From assembly GCA_046327915.1 (NCBI GenBank), contig JAXLXO010000014.1, forward strand, positions 62,001-126,000: a stretch of 64,000 nucleotides of DNA, in the 5' to 3' direction. Both the position numbers and the translations under genes were made by a program. The DNA is from VGTK01 sp046327915 (GTDB lineage: Bacteria > Desulfobacterota > Binatia > UBA12015). Every line of letters starts with the position of its first letter. The first letter of the stretch is position 1. The notes beneath the pieces are model-generated. The model was given only the letters and a program-made list of their open reading frames with translations, was not told the DNA's origin and did no database searches. Shown here piece after piece: positions 34,920-43,966 of this stretch.

Positions 34920-35858
34920 ATGCCGCTCGACGAAGACGTGAAGATGCTGCTCGGACTGCTCGCCGCGCCCGGCGCGCCATCACTCACGTCGATGTCCGTC
35001 GAGGACGCCCGCGCCAACATGCGCAACCTGACGTCGCTGCGCACCGGCGCCGAGGAGCTCCCGCGGATCGAGAACCGCAGCATCCCCGGGCCGAACGGCG
35101 ACATCCCGGTCCGCATCTTCGCCGCGAGCACGGAGAAGAGCCTGCCGATCCTGGTGTACTTCCACGGCGGCGGCTGGGTGCTGGGCGACCTCGACACGCA
35201 CGACGGCACCTGCCGCACGCTCGCGAAGCAGATCGACGGCATCGTGGTGTCCGTCGACTACCGTCTCGCGCCCGAGCACAAGTTCCCGATGGCGCTCGAC
35301 GACTGCTACGCGGCGACGCTGTGGGCGGCCGAGAACGCGGTCGCGCTCGGCGGCGATCCGCGCAAGCTCGCGATCGGCGGCGACAGTGCGGGCGGCAACC
35401 TGTCCGCGTGCGTGGCGATCAAGGCACGCGACGAGGGCAAGCCGCGCATCGTGCACCAGCTGCTGGTCTACCCGGTCACCGACGCGCGCTTCGACACCGT
35501 CTCGTACCGCGACAACGCCGAGGGATACTTCCTGAGCCGCAACGACATGCAGTGGTTCTGGAACCACTACCTCGGGAGCTCCGCGGATGCGGAGAATCCC
35601 TACGCGGCGCCGCTGCGCGCGACCGACCTGCGCGGCCTGCCGTCGGCGACGGTGATCACCGCAGAGTTCGATCCGCTGCGCGACGAGGGCGAGGCCTACG
35701 CGAAGAAGCTCAAGGACGCGGGCGTGCCGGTGGAGCTGCGCCGCTACGACGGCGTGATCCACGGCTTCTTCAGCATGGGCGACATGATCGCCAAGGGAAA
35801 GACCGCCGTGCAGCACGCGACCGGCGCGCTGCGCAAGGCGTACGGGCAGTCGAGCTGA
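34920..35858 (+). CDS. HSL-family alpha/beta-hydrolase (carboxylesterase)
   Basis: A 312-residue esterase of the hormone-sensitive-lipase family. The oxyanion HGGGW motif is near residue 83, the nucleophile in GDSAGG near 158, the acid Asp in TAEFDPLRDEGEAYA and the catalytic His in GVIHGF near 280. It is cytoplasmic and probably hydrolyses short acyl esters. TTGGAGG lies just before the ATG. The upstream region holds the clearest promoter-plus-operator in the window, so it is likely substrate-induced. Confidence 0.92.
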   Translation: MPLDEDVKMLLGLLAAPGAPSLTSMSVEDARANMRNLTSLRTGAEELPRIENRSIPGPNGDIPVRIFAASTEKSLPILVYFHGGGWVLGDLDTHDGTCRTLAKQIDGIVVSVDYRLAPEHKFPMALDDCYAATLWAAENAVALGGDPRKLAIGGDSAGGNLSACVAIKARDEGKPRIVHQLLVYPVTDARFDTVSYRDNAEGYFLSRNDMQWFWNHYLGSSADAENPYAAPLRATDLRGLPSATVITAEFDPLRDEGEAYAKKLKDAGVPVELRRYDGVIHGFFSMGDMIAKGKTAVQHATGALRKAYGQSS

Positions 35859-35923
35859 GTGACCACGACGCAGCCGGGGCGTCCAGCTAGCGAGCGCGCC
35901 GCCGCCGCGGCGCGCACCCTCGC

Positions 35924-37399
35924 GTGATCGCACTCGCCCTCCCCGCCCTGCACGACCTCACCCTCGCCGGGCTGGCGCACGCCGTGATCGGCGTGACGCT
36001 GAGCCTGCACGTGCTGCTCAACAAGCACCGCCCGGTGTCGGCCGTGCTGTGGCTCGCGTCGCTGTGGGCGTTCCCGTTCGTCGGCGCGTTCGTCTACCTG
36101 TGCTTCGGCGTCGACCAGGTCGAGCGCGGCGCCGTGGCGCGCACGGCGTGCCGCCGCATCCAGAAGGAGCGCGGCCTGCCACCCGGCGCCGACGCGGCGG
36201 ACGCTCTCCTCCCGGAGACCGCGCCGCCGTCGGGACGCGGCGTCGAGATCCTCGACGTGACGAACCGGGGACGACGCTCGCTCGCGAGGATGGGCGGCAA
36301 CCGCGTCGAGCTGCTGGTCGACGGCGACGAGTTCTACCCGGCGCTGCACGACGCGATCGCGGCGGCGCGCGACTCGATCCACCTGCAGTCGTTCATCATC
36401 GCGCGCGACGCGACCGGCCGCGAGCTGGTCGAGCACCTCGCGGCGCGCGCCCGCGACGGCGTCACCGTGCGCCTGCTCTACGACCGCTTCGGCTCGACGT
36501 ACGCGCACTACAGCACGACGTTCCGTCCGGCGCGCAGGGCCGGCGTCAAGGTCGCGTCGATCTCGCACGCGAGCCCGCTGCGCGGGCGCTTCCAGGTGAA
36601 CCTGCGCAATCACAGAAAAGTCGCGGTGGTCGACGGACGCGTCGGCTTCACCGGCGGCATCAACGTCGGCGACCTGAACCTCTCGGAGCGCGCGGGCGGC
36701 GCGCCCATCCGCGACTACCACCTCTTCGTCGCCGGCCCCGTGGTCAGCGAGCTGCAGCTGCAGTTCGTCGCCGACTGGACCTTCGCGTCGGGCGAGGCGC
36801 CCGCGGACCTGGTGCTCGAGCGCTACTTCCCGGCGCAGGAGCGCGCCGGCGACGCGCTGGTCAACGTCGTGCAGGGCGGTCCGTACTCCGGCGGACAGGC
36901 GCTCACCGACCTGCTGTTCGCCGCGATCGGCGCGGCGCAGTCGTCGCTGCGCGTGGTGACGCCGTACTTCGTTCCCAACGAGCCGATCCTGCAGGCGATC
37001 CGCGCGGCGGCGCTGCGCGGCGTCGACACGCGGCTCGTCGTGCCGCAGCTCGGCAACCACTGGTACGTCGACTACGCGGCGCGCTCGCTCTACACGTCGC
37101 TGCTCGAGTCGGGCGTACGCATCTTCGAGCGCAAGCCGCCGTTCTCGCACGCGAAGGCCCTCGTCGTGGACGGGAGCTACGCGGTGCTCGGCTCGCCGAA
37201 CCTCGACTACCGGAGCCTGCACCTCAACTTCGAGACCGCGGTCGAGGTCGCGGAGCCCGCGTTCCTCGACCGCCTCAACCAGCAGATCGCGAGCGAGCTC
37301 GCGCACAGCGTGGAAGTCTCGCTCGACGCGCACCGCGCGCGGCCGATGGCGCGCCGGCTGATCGAGAACTTCTGCTACCTGTTCCAGCCGCTGCTCTAG
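35924..37399 (+). CDS. cardiolipin synthase (phospholipase D family)
   Basis: A 491-residue PLD-superfamily enzyme. It has two N-terminal transmembrane segments (residues about 5-25 and 35-60) and two HKD catalytic motifs: NHRKVAVVDG with GGINVGD, and SHAKALVVDG with GSPNLDYRS. The layout equals ClsA, which joins two phosphatidylglycerols into cardiolipin at the inner membrane. It starts at GTG. Its TAG stop shares the tetranucleotide CTAG with the TAG stop of the convergent gene on the other strand. Confidence 0.93.
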   Translation: MIALALPALHDLTLAGLAHAVIGVTLSLHVLLNKHRPVSAVLWLASLWAFPFVGAFVYLCFGVDQVERGAVARTACRRIQKERGLPPGADAADALLPETAPPSGRGVEILDVTNRGRRSLARMGGNRVELLVDGDEFYPALHDAIAAARDSIHLQSFIIARDATGRELVEHLAARARDGVTVRLLYDRFGSTYAHYSTTFRPARRAGVKVASISHASPLRGRFQVNLRNHRKVAVVDGRVGFTGGINVGDLNLSERAGGAPIRDYHLFVAGPVVSELQLQFVADWTFASGEAPADLVLERYFPAQERAGDALVNVVQGGPYSGGQALTDLLFAAIGAAQSSLRVVTPYFVPNEPILQAIRAAALRGVDTRLVVPQLGNHWYVDYAARSLYTSLLESGVRIFERKPPFSHAKALVVDGSYAVLGSPNLDYRSLHLNFETAVEVAEPAFLDRLNQQIASELAHSVEVSLDAHRARPMARRLIENFCYLFQPLL

Positions 37400-39300
37400 G
37401 CCGCAACGCCGGCCGTCGCGCCGCGCGCACGGAGCCGCCGCCACGACTCGTGCACGATCAGCACCGCGGCCACGAAGAGCAGCGGGTCGGTCGGAGCCAT
37501 GTAGCGATCGATGGCGGACGTCGTCGCGCTCACCGCGCCGACCGCGCCGAAGAGCATCGCGGCGAGCAGGCCGATCGCACGCACCGTCGCGGACGCCGCG
37601 AACGGGGCCGCGACGAGCGCGACCAGCAGCAGCACCGCGAGCGCGATGCGCAGCGCATCGAGGCCGAAGACGGCGTTCAGCGCCCGCCGCAGAAGGTCGA
37701 CCGCGCGCGCCGGCGGTGCGAGCGCGCGTGCATCGGCGATCGTCACCTGCTGCGCCGTGACCGGCATCGAGAAGCGCTCGATCAGACGCCCCCGCTTCTC
37801 GGCGTCGTCGGCGTACCAGCCGAGGGCGACCGCCGGTGGCGTGCGCAGCATCGCACAGACGTTCGTGTGCCAGCTCCACGCGACGTCCTCGAGGACCCAG
37901 CGGAGGTACGCGAACGGCCGTGCGAGGATCGTGTCCGTCGCGATCCCCAGCAGCATCCGCGCGTCCGCGCGGTCGTCGCGCGTCGGATCGGCGGCGAGCG
38001 CCGCATCCACCGCGTTCAGCCGATAGGGCTGGTTCTGCGACGCGAATGCGTGGCGGTCGGTCCACTCCGGCAGCGCCTCGAACCCTGTCCGGTACGGCGC
38101 GACCGCGGCCGCGAGGCGCTCGGCGTCGGCGCGGTACTCGGGCCGCACCGCCTGCGGATCGAAGCGCAGCGCGACCTGCCCGAAGAGGATGCGGCCGGTC
38201 TGCGACAGCGTCGCGGGGCCGCGCCAGCGCTGGTGGCCGAGCTGCACCAGCGCGAAGGCGGCGAGCGTCGACACGACCAGCCATCCCGCGACGCGCCGCC
38301 GTCGCGCGTCGCGCACCAGAAGCGCGAGGTAGACCGCGACGACGGGCAGGAACACGCCCGCCGGCCGGACGCTCCACGCGATCGCCGCCGCGATCGCGAA
38401 GCCGGCGGCGGCGCCCCTCGAGAAGTGCTTGACGAGCCGCAGTCCGGCGCCGGCGCAGATCAGCAGCATCGCGCAGTAGACCGCCTCGCTGAGAATCGAT
38501 CCCGCGAAGCGCATGATCGGCGCGTAGCCGACGACCACGAGCGCCGTGGCGGCGCAGGCGCGTCGGCTGCCGGTGAGCCGTCCGACCGCGCTCGCGAGGT
38601 AGAGCGTCGCGGCTGCGAGGAGCAGCAGCTGCGCCACCGGGATCGCCGTGTACCCCGCGATCCCGGACACCAGCGCGACGAACAACGGATAGCCGAACGG
38701 CACCCACTGGTGGAAACGGATGTACGTCGAGGAGTCCGGCGCGATCATCACCGACCCGGCGAAGATCGACGCCCACACCGCGATCACGCACGCGACCAGC
38801 GCGATCGCTGCGGGGATGGTCCACGCCGAGGTCGCGGCCCATCCTGCGCAGACGGCGAGCAGCACGAGCACCGCTGCCGTCACGAGCCATCCCGGCGGCG
38901 TCTTCGTGAAGCGCACGACGTAGACTCCGCCGTTCGCCCGCGGGTCGCTGCCGTCGGACGACGAGAAGTACACCTTCTGCGCGGCGCTGCTGCCCCAGTG
39001 CGAGAGCCGGCCATGTCCGCGCACGGCGATGGCGTCCACGGTGCGGTGCGGGATACCGATCGGCGTGCCGTTCTCCAGAACGACGGCGGTCGACGCGGCC
39101 GGGTCGTCGACCGAGTCGGCGGGGATCGGCCAGCCGTCGAGCAGCGACTGCGGGACGGCGACCACGTGCCGGTACCCGTCCTGGTGAACCACCGCCTCCG
39201 GCGCCACCGCCAGGTGGACCGTCGGACCGACCTGGAAGGTCCAGGCGACAACCACCGCCAAGCAGAGCGCGACGATCAGGCGGAGGGAGTGCGTGGCCAT
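37396..39300 (-). CDS. polytopic membrane protein, GT-C glycosyltransferase-like
   Basis: A 634-residue integral membrane protein. After a first helix (residues 7-22), residues 25-130 form an extracytoplasmic beta-rich domain. About ten more helices follow from residue 140 to 440, with an acidic motif in APDSSTYIRFHQWVPFGYPLF that recalls the DD/DE loop of GT-C enzymes. A hydrophilic region at 450-540 and three last helices complete it. This pattern fits dolichyl-phosphate-mannose-dependent-type mannosyltransferases, but the sequence is divergent. It is convergent with cardiolipin synthase, sharing stop bases. Confidence 0.65.
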   Translation of the reverse strand: MATHSLRLIVALCLAVVVAWTFQVGPTVHLAVAPEAVVHQDGYRHVVAVPQSLLDGWPIPADSVDDPAASTAVVLENGTPIGIPHRTVDAIAVRGHGRLSHWGSSAAQKVYFSSSDGSDPRANGGVYVVRFTKTPPGWLVTAAVLVLLAVCAGWAATSAWTIPAAIALVACVIAVWASIFAGSVMIAPDSSTYIRFHQWVPFGYPLFVALVSGIAGYTAIPVAQLLLLAAATLYLASAVGRLTGSRRACAATALVVVGYAPIMRFAGSILSEAVYCAMLLICAGAGLRLVKHFSRGAAAGFAIAAAIAWSVRPAGVFLPVVAVYLALLVRDARRRRVAGWLVVSTLAAFALVQLGHQRWRGPATLSQTGRILFGQVALRFDPQAVRPEYRADAERLAAAVAPYRTGFEALPEWTDRHAFASQNQPYRLNAVDAALAADPTRDDRADARMLLGIATDTILARPFAYLRWVLEDVAWSWHTNVCAMLRTPPAVALGWYADDAEKRGRLIERFSMPVTAQQVTIADARALAPPARAVDLLRRALNAVFGLDALRIALAVLLLVALVAAPFAASATVRAIGLLAAMLFGAVGAVSATTSAIDRYMAPTDPLLFVAAVLIVHESWRRLRARGATAGVAA

Positions 39301-39481
39301 GATCGAATCCGCGGGCGCCCGCTATTGCGCGTACCGGAGCAGGCGTCAACCGGGTGAGCCACGCCCCGCGGGGGCGGCCTCCGACCGGGCCGCAGGCAGA
39401 TATGCGTCGATCAGCGGATGGACGGCCGCAGTGTCTCCGCGCTACCTCGGATCGTCGACGTCAACCACCAGCGAGGACACC

Positions 39482-40129
39482 ATGCTCGACAGACCCGTAC
39501 CGCTCTTCGTCGCCGCCCTTGCCGTCGTCTGCATGCTGGCACCCGCACGGGACGGCCATGCCGGCGGCCGGCGAAGCCGTCCCGTGAAGACCGGACAGAC
39601 GACGTGCTGGGACAGCGCGGGCACCAGTGTCCCCTGCGCCGGGACCGGCGCCGACGGCGAACTCCGCCGCGGCGAGCCGCGCTCCTACGCCGACAACGGC
39701 GACGGCACCATCCGAGACAAGCGCACCGCGCTCACGTGGGAGAAGCTCTCCAACGACGGCTCGATCCACGACAGGGACGACGTCTACACCTGGGCCGACG
39801 CGTTCACGAAGATCGACGACCTCAACACGGCCGCGTTCGCGGGCTTCACCGACTGGCGCCTGCCGAACGAGACCGAGCTCGAGACGATCGTCGACCGCAG
39901 CAAGCTCCTCCCGTCGGCACCGACCGAGTTCCAGCACGACTGCACGGCGGGCTGCACGGTCCTGACCTGCAGCTGCACGGTCGCCCAGTTCGACTCGATC
40001 GCCTGGTCCTCGACGACCTACGTGAAGACGCCGAGCTCCGCCTGGCTGGTGAACTTCTACGACGGCACGGCGTACACGGACCCGAAGTCGGCGCTGCATC
40101 ACGTGCGCGCGGTGCGCGGCGGCTCCTGA
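39482..40129 (+). CDS. secreted DUF1566 (Lcl C-terminal domain) protein
   Basis: A 215-residue exported protein. The ATG at 39482, preceded by GAGG, gives a signal peptide (core FVAALAVVCMLAP). Residues 80-213 are a DUF1566 domain: DNGDGTIRDKRTALTWE, AFAGFTDWRLPNETELETIVD, a Cys-rich loop (CTAGCTVLTCSCT), and a closing WLVNFYDG...VRAVRGG. The domain is common in surface adhesins and internalin-like collagen-binding proteins. An extra upstream frame to 39293 is not used because it would precede the signal peptide with Arg-rich sequence. Confidence 0.85.
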   Translation: MLDRPVPLFVAALAVVCMLAPARDGHAGGRRSRPVKTGQTTCWDSAGTSVPCAGTGADGELRRGEPRSYADNGDGTIRDKRTALTWEKLSNDGSIHDRDDVYTWADAFTKIDDLNTAAFAGFTDWRLPNETELETIVDRSKLLPSAPTEFQHDCTAGCTVLTCSCTVAQFDSIAWSSTTYVKTPSSAWLVNFYDGTAYTDPKSALHHVRAVRGGS

Positions 40130-40132
40130 CGG

Positions 40133-41716
40133 CTACTTCCGCGCGGCGGGCCTCCGCGGCTTGACGCGCGCCGCCGCCTTCTTCTTCGCACCCGCCCCGC
40201 GCTGCGGGTTCGCACCTGCGGACGCGGCGACGTCCCAGCCGCGCGCGCGCTCGACCGCGCGGCGCCACTCCGCGACGCGCGCATCGCGCTCCTTCTTCGC
40301 CATCGCGGGTGCGAACGTGCGCTCGACCGCGACCTGGCTCGCGAGCGCGTCGATGCTCGGCCACACGCCGGACGCGAGCCCGGCGAGGAAGAACGCGCCG
40401 AGCGCGGTGGTCTCGAGGTTCGCCGGACGCACGACCTTGACGCCGAGCAGATCGGACTGGAGCTGCATCAGGAGGTCGCTCGCCGCGGCGCCGCCGTCGA
40501 CGCGCAGCTCGCGCAGCTTGCCGCCCGAGTCCGCCTGCATCGCGTCGAGCACGTCGGCAACCTGCAGCGCGATCGCCTCGAGCGTCGCGCGCGCGATGTG
40601 CGCCTTGGTCGAGCCGCGCGTGAGGCCGACGATCGTGCCGCGCGCGGACGCGTCCCAGTAGGGCGCACCGAGCCCGGTGAACGCGGGCACCAGCGTGACG
40701 CCGCCCGAGTCCGGCACCGACGCCGCGAGCTCGTTGACCTCGGGCGCGCTGCGGATGATCTCGAGGCCGTCGCGCAGCCACTGGATCGTCGCGCCGGCCA
40801 TGAAGACGCTGCCCTCGAGCGCGTACTCGATGGGCGCGTTGCCGCGCTGCCAGGCGACCGTCGTCAAGAGCCGATTCCGGCTCGCGATCGGCTTCTTCCC
40901 CGTGTGCAGCAGCATGAAGCAGCCGGTGCCGTAGGTGTTCTTCGCGAGACCCGGCTTCGTGCACAGCTGGCCGAAGAGCGCGCTCTGCTGGTCGCCGACG
41001 ATGCTGCACACCGGCACCGACGCGCCGAGGAGCCCGCGCTCGGCCTCCGCGAGGCGTCCGCTGGTCGGACCGATCTTCGGCAGCACCGGCTGCGGCACGT
41101 CGAAGAGCTGGCACAGCGACGCGTCCCATGCTCCGGTGTGCAGGTTCATGAGCATCGTGCGCGACGCATTGCTCACGTCGGTGATGTGCGTCGTGCCGCC
41201 GGTGAGGCGGTAGACGAGCCACGAGTCGATCGTGCCCGCGGCGATCTCGCCGCGGCGCGCGCGCTCGCGTCCGCGCGGCACGTGATCGAGCAGCCACTCG
41301 ATCTTCGACGCCGAGAAGTACGGGTCGAGCAGCAGCCCGGTGCTCTTCTGGATCTTCTTCTCGTGCCCCTGCGCGCGCAGCCGATCGATGCGGGAAGCCG
41401 TGCGGCGATCCTGCCACACGATCGCCTTCGCGAGCGGGTGTCCGGACGAGCGCTCCCAGAGTACCACCGTCTCGCGCTGGTTGGTGATGCCGATCGCGGC
41501 GAGGTCGGACGCCGTGACACCCGCCTGGCGCAGCGCCTCGCGCATGGTGGTCACGACGGTGAGCCAGATCTCCTCCGCGTCGTGCTCGACCCAGCCGGGC
41601 TCGGGGAAGTGCTGCGTGAACTCGCGCTGAGACGAGCCGAGCTTGCGGCCGCGCTCGTCGAAGACGATCGAGCGCGAGCTGCTGGTGCCCTGGTCGATGG
41701 CGAGAACGTACGGCAT
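40133..41716 (-). CDS. glpK: glycerol kinase
   Basis: A 527-residue FGGY kinase that makes glycerol 3-phosphate from glycerol and ATP. The phosphate-binding IDQGTSSSRSIVFD opens the protein; the WQDRRT, GDQQSALFGQ, GTGCFML and VDGGAAASDLLMQ motifs match GlpK. The last ~30 residues are a Lys/Ala/Arg-rich tail beyond the usual end near residue 500. GAGGAG precedes the ATG at 41716. No glycerol facilitator or glpD is adjacent. The neighbouring DsbA-like gene is co-oriented across a 77-bp gap. Confidence 0.95.
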   Translation of the reverse strand: MPYVLAIDQGTSSSRSIVFDERGRKLGSSQREFTQHFPEPGWVEHDAEEIWLTVVTTMREALRQAGVTASDLAAIGITNQRETVVLWERSSGHPLAKAIVWQDRRTASRIDRLRAQGHEKKIQKSTGLLLDPYFSASKIEWLLDHVPRGRERARRGEIAAGTIDSWLVYRLTGGTTHITDVSNASRTMLMNLHTGAWDASLCQLFDVPQPVLPKIGPTSGRLAEAERGLLGASVPVCSIVGDQQSALFGQLCTKPGLAKNTYGTGCFMLLHTGKKPIASRNRLLTTVAWQRGNAPIEYALEGSVFMAGATIQWLRDGLEIIRSAPEVNELAASVPDSGGVTLVPAFTGLGAPYWDASARGTIVGLTRGSTKAHIARATLEAIALQVADVLDAMQADSGGKLRELRVDGGAAASDLLMQLQSDLLGVKVVRPANLETTALGAFFLAGLASGVWPSIDALASQVAVERTFAPAMAKKERDARVAEWRRAVERARGWDVAASAGANPQRGAGAKKKAAARVKPRRPAARK

Positions 41717-41793
41717 CGGATTCTCCTCGTCGGCTCCGTGGAGTTTGATTGACGGCGGTCGGCCCGCGATCGGCGGCGGCGCGCGGTCGCGCC

Positions 41794-42447
41794 TCAGGCG
41801 CGCGGCGCGAGGCCCTTCTGCTTCATGCGCCAGAGCAGCAGGTCGAGACGGTCCTGTCCGAAGAACGGCTCGCCCTCGAAGACCATCGTGGGCACGCCCC
41901 AATGGCCGGCGGCTTCGAGGTCCGCCTGGTTCTGCGCGATGCGGCCGTCGAGGCGCGCCTGCTCGGAGATGGCGAGCGCGTCGAGCTCCGCGAGGTCGAG
42001 GCCCGCGCGCGCCGCGGCCTCGGCGAGAACCGTCCCCTCGTGCCAGTTCGCGTTCTTGCCGTTCCAGATCGCGGTCGAGATCTCGAAGATGAACGGCAGC
42101 CCACGGCCGCGCTCGGTCGCGAGCTGCCCGAGACGCGTCAGGCGCGGTGCGTACGGCTGCTCGGCCGCGATCTTGCGGCTCGGGAACTCCTGCACCACCG
42201 GGTCGGGACGCGGCCACGAGTAGTCGAGGCCGAGGTACTGCGAGATGCGGAAGGTGTCGCGCAGCAGGTACGGCGGCCACAGCGGGTTCACCTGCTCGAA
42301 GAACTCCGGCTTGCGCAGCGCGAGCGGCAGCACCGGCTTCACGTTCACGCGGACGTCGTACTCCTTCTCGATCTGCACCAGACGCGGCGTCGCGAGGTAC
42401 GAGTAGGGGCTGCGAAAGGACCAGTAGACGTCGAGCTCGAGCGGCAT
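41794..42447 (-). CDS. DsbA-family 2-hydroxychromene-2-carboxylate isomerase-like protein
   Basis: A 217-residue thioredoxin-fold protein of the kappa-GST / HCCA isomerase group. It opens with YWSFRSPYSYLA, where the glutathione-activating Ser replaces the DsbA CxxC, and ends with the cis-Pro region GHWGVPTMVFEGEPFFGQDRLD. Relatives isomerise hydroxychromene carboxylate in naphthalene-type degradation or act as glutathione transferases. There is no signal peptide, so it is cytoplasmic. The adjacent genes do not reveal the substrate. Confidence 0.88.
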   Translation of the reverse strand: MPLELDVYWSFRSPYSYLATPRLVQIEKEYDVRVNVKPVLPLALRKPEFFEQVNPLWPPYLLRDTFRISQYLGLDYSWPRPDPVVQEFPSRKIAAEQPYAPRLTRLGQLATERGRGLPFIFEISTAIWNGKNANWHEGTVLAEAAARAGLDLAELDALAISEQARLDGRIAQNQADLEAAGHWGVPTMVFEGEPFFGQDRLDLLLWRMKQKGLAPRA

Positions 42448-42504
42448 GCGAATGCGACCTCCGTCCGGGCCGCATAGCAGGGAACGCCGCGCGACGGGAA
42501 CCGC

Positions 42505-43938
42505 TCAGCGCGGCGGGACGAGCCAGCTCGCGAGTCTCGTCGACACCGCGTCGTAGACCGGGTTCGCGAAGTGGCTCTGCCAGCGCGCCACCGCCTCCTC
42601 GAGGACCTCGCGCGGATAGAGCCGTCCGCCCGCGACGACGGCCTCGAGCGTCTGCAGGTTGTTGAGGTCGGTGCTCGGGTCCTGGCGGAAGATCAGCAGG
42701 TCGGCCGGCGCGCCGATGCGCACGATGCCGAGCGTCGGCTGGCCGAGGGCGCGGCCCGCGTTGCGCGTCGCCGCGGCCCACACCTGCTCCGGCGTGAGCC
42801 CCGCGTCGACCAGCGCCCACATCTCCTGCTGCATGCTCGCGCCGGGCACCACGAACGGGTTCATCGTGTCCGTGCCGACGTGGATCTCGACACCAGCGTC
42901 GGCGAGCTCCTTCACGACGCGCTTCGAGTTGCGCAGGCGCTCGCGCAGCGCGTCCTCGTCGCCCGCCGTCAGCCCGCGCAGGCGCGGGTCGTACTGGGGA
43001 TTCCACAGGATCTCGCGGTAGTAGCGCGGCAGCAGCTGCGCCTCGGGAGCCGCGAGTGCTTGACGGTAGTCGGTAAGGCGCGCGACGCGGTCGAGGAAGA
43101 CCAGCGTCGGCGTGTGCGCCATCTGCAGCGCCGCGGACGCGGTGACGTAGCCGCGGATGCGCGCCTCGGTGAGCTTCTCGCCGGGATCGACGAGGCCGGT
43201 CAGGTGCTGCACGTCGGCGAGACGCGCCTCGCTCATCGGGATCGCGCTCGGGACGTGGCCGATCACCGGCAGCTCGTGGCGCTCCGCCGCCTCGCGGATG
43301 CCCTCGAGTGCCTGGGGCGAGATGCGGTCGTAGACCTTGATGCAGTTCACGTGCTGCGCCGCGAGCTCGTCGACGGCGCGGCGTCCCTCGTCCGCGTTGC
43401 GCACCACGCGCGAGCCCGACCAGAACGGCGGATCGCCGTCGAGGATCGGCCCGCACGCGAAGATGCGCGGACCCGCGATCTCGCCCGCCTCGACGCGGCG
43501 GCGCTCCTCGAGGATCGCGCCGTCGAAGCTGCCGGTGTCGCGCACGCTCGTCACGCCGTGCCGCAGGAACAGCAGCGCCGCCAGCTCGACGTCGCCGAGC
43601 GGCGTGTCGGGCGGCTGGTGCACGTGCATGTCGATCAGTCCGGGCAGGACGTACGCACCGGAGTAGCGCGACGTGTCGGGCGCGAACGGGTTCGACGGGT
43701 CGCCCACGTCGAGCCGCGGCCCGATGCCGCTCTCGCCCATCCACGCGATGCGTCCCGAGCGCACCTCGATGCGCGCGACCTTGCGGCGGTCCTTCCCCGG
43801 ATTGACGACCGTGACGTCGGGCAGGCTCACCGACGGCGGCGGCACCTCGAGGTGCGGCGGCGCGAGCTGGATCCACAGCGCGCCGACCGCGATCAGCAGG
43901 CCGACGGCGAGGAGCGTCAGCCGTCTCAGGGTGCGCAT
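42505..43938 (-). CDS. membrane-anchored amidohydrolase
   Basis: A 477-residue amidohydrolase of the imidazolonepropionase/prolidase-like group. An N-terminal helix (residues 6-23) anchors or exports it. The metal motif PGLIDMHVHQPP is at about residue 96. The Lys ligand region is CIKVYDRIS, the first His GHVPSA, and the Asp GTDTMNPFV. The C-terminal beta-sandwich segment GAPADLLIFRQDP is typical. It probably hydrolyses an amide or ester in the periplasm. It lies between a DsbA-like gene and an AMACR-like gene, all co-oriented with gaps of 28-57 bp. Confidence 0.88.
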   Translation of the reverse strand: MRTLRRLTLLAVGLLIAVGALWIQLAPPHLEVPPPSVSLPDVTVVNPGKDRRKVARIEVRSGRIAWMGESGIGPRLDVGDPSNPFAPDTSRYSGAYVLPGLIDMHVHQPPDTPLGDVELAALLFLRHGVTSVRDTGSFDGAILEERRRVEAGEIAGPRIFACGPILDGDPPFWSGSRVVRNADEGRRAVDELAAQHVNCIKVYDRISPQALEGIREAAERHELPVIGHVPSAIPMSEARLADVQHLTGLVDPGEKLTEARIRGYVTASAALQMAHTPTLVFLDRVARLTDYRQALAAPEAQLLPRYYREILWNPQYDPRLRGLTAGDEDALRERLRNSKRVVKELADAGVEIHVGTDTMNPFVVPGASMQQEMWALVDAGLTPEQVWAAATRNAGRALGQPTLGIVRIGAPADLLIFRQDPSTDLNNLQTLEAVVAGGRLYPREVLEEAVARWQSHFANPVYDAVSTRLASWLVPPR

Positions 43939-43966
43939 CCGGTGGCCTCTACCGTTCCGCCGGCGC

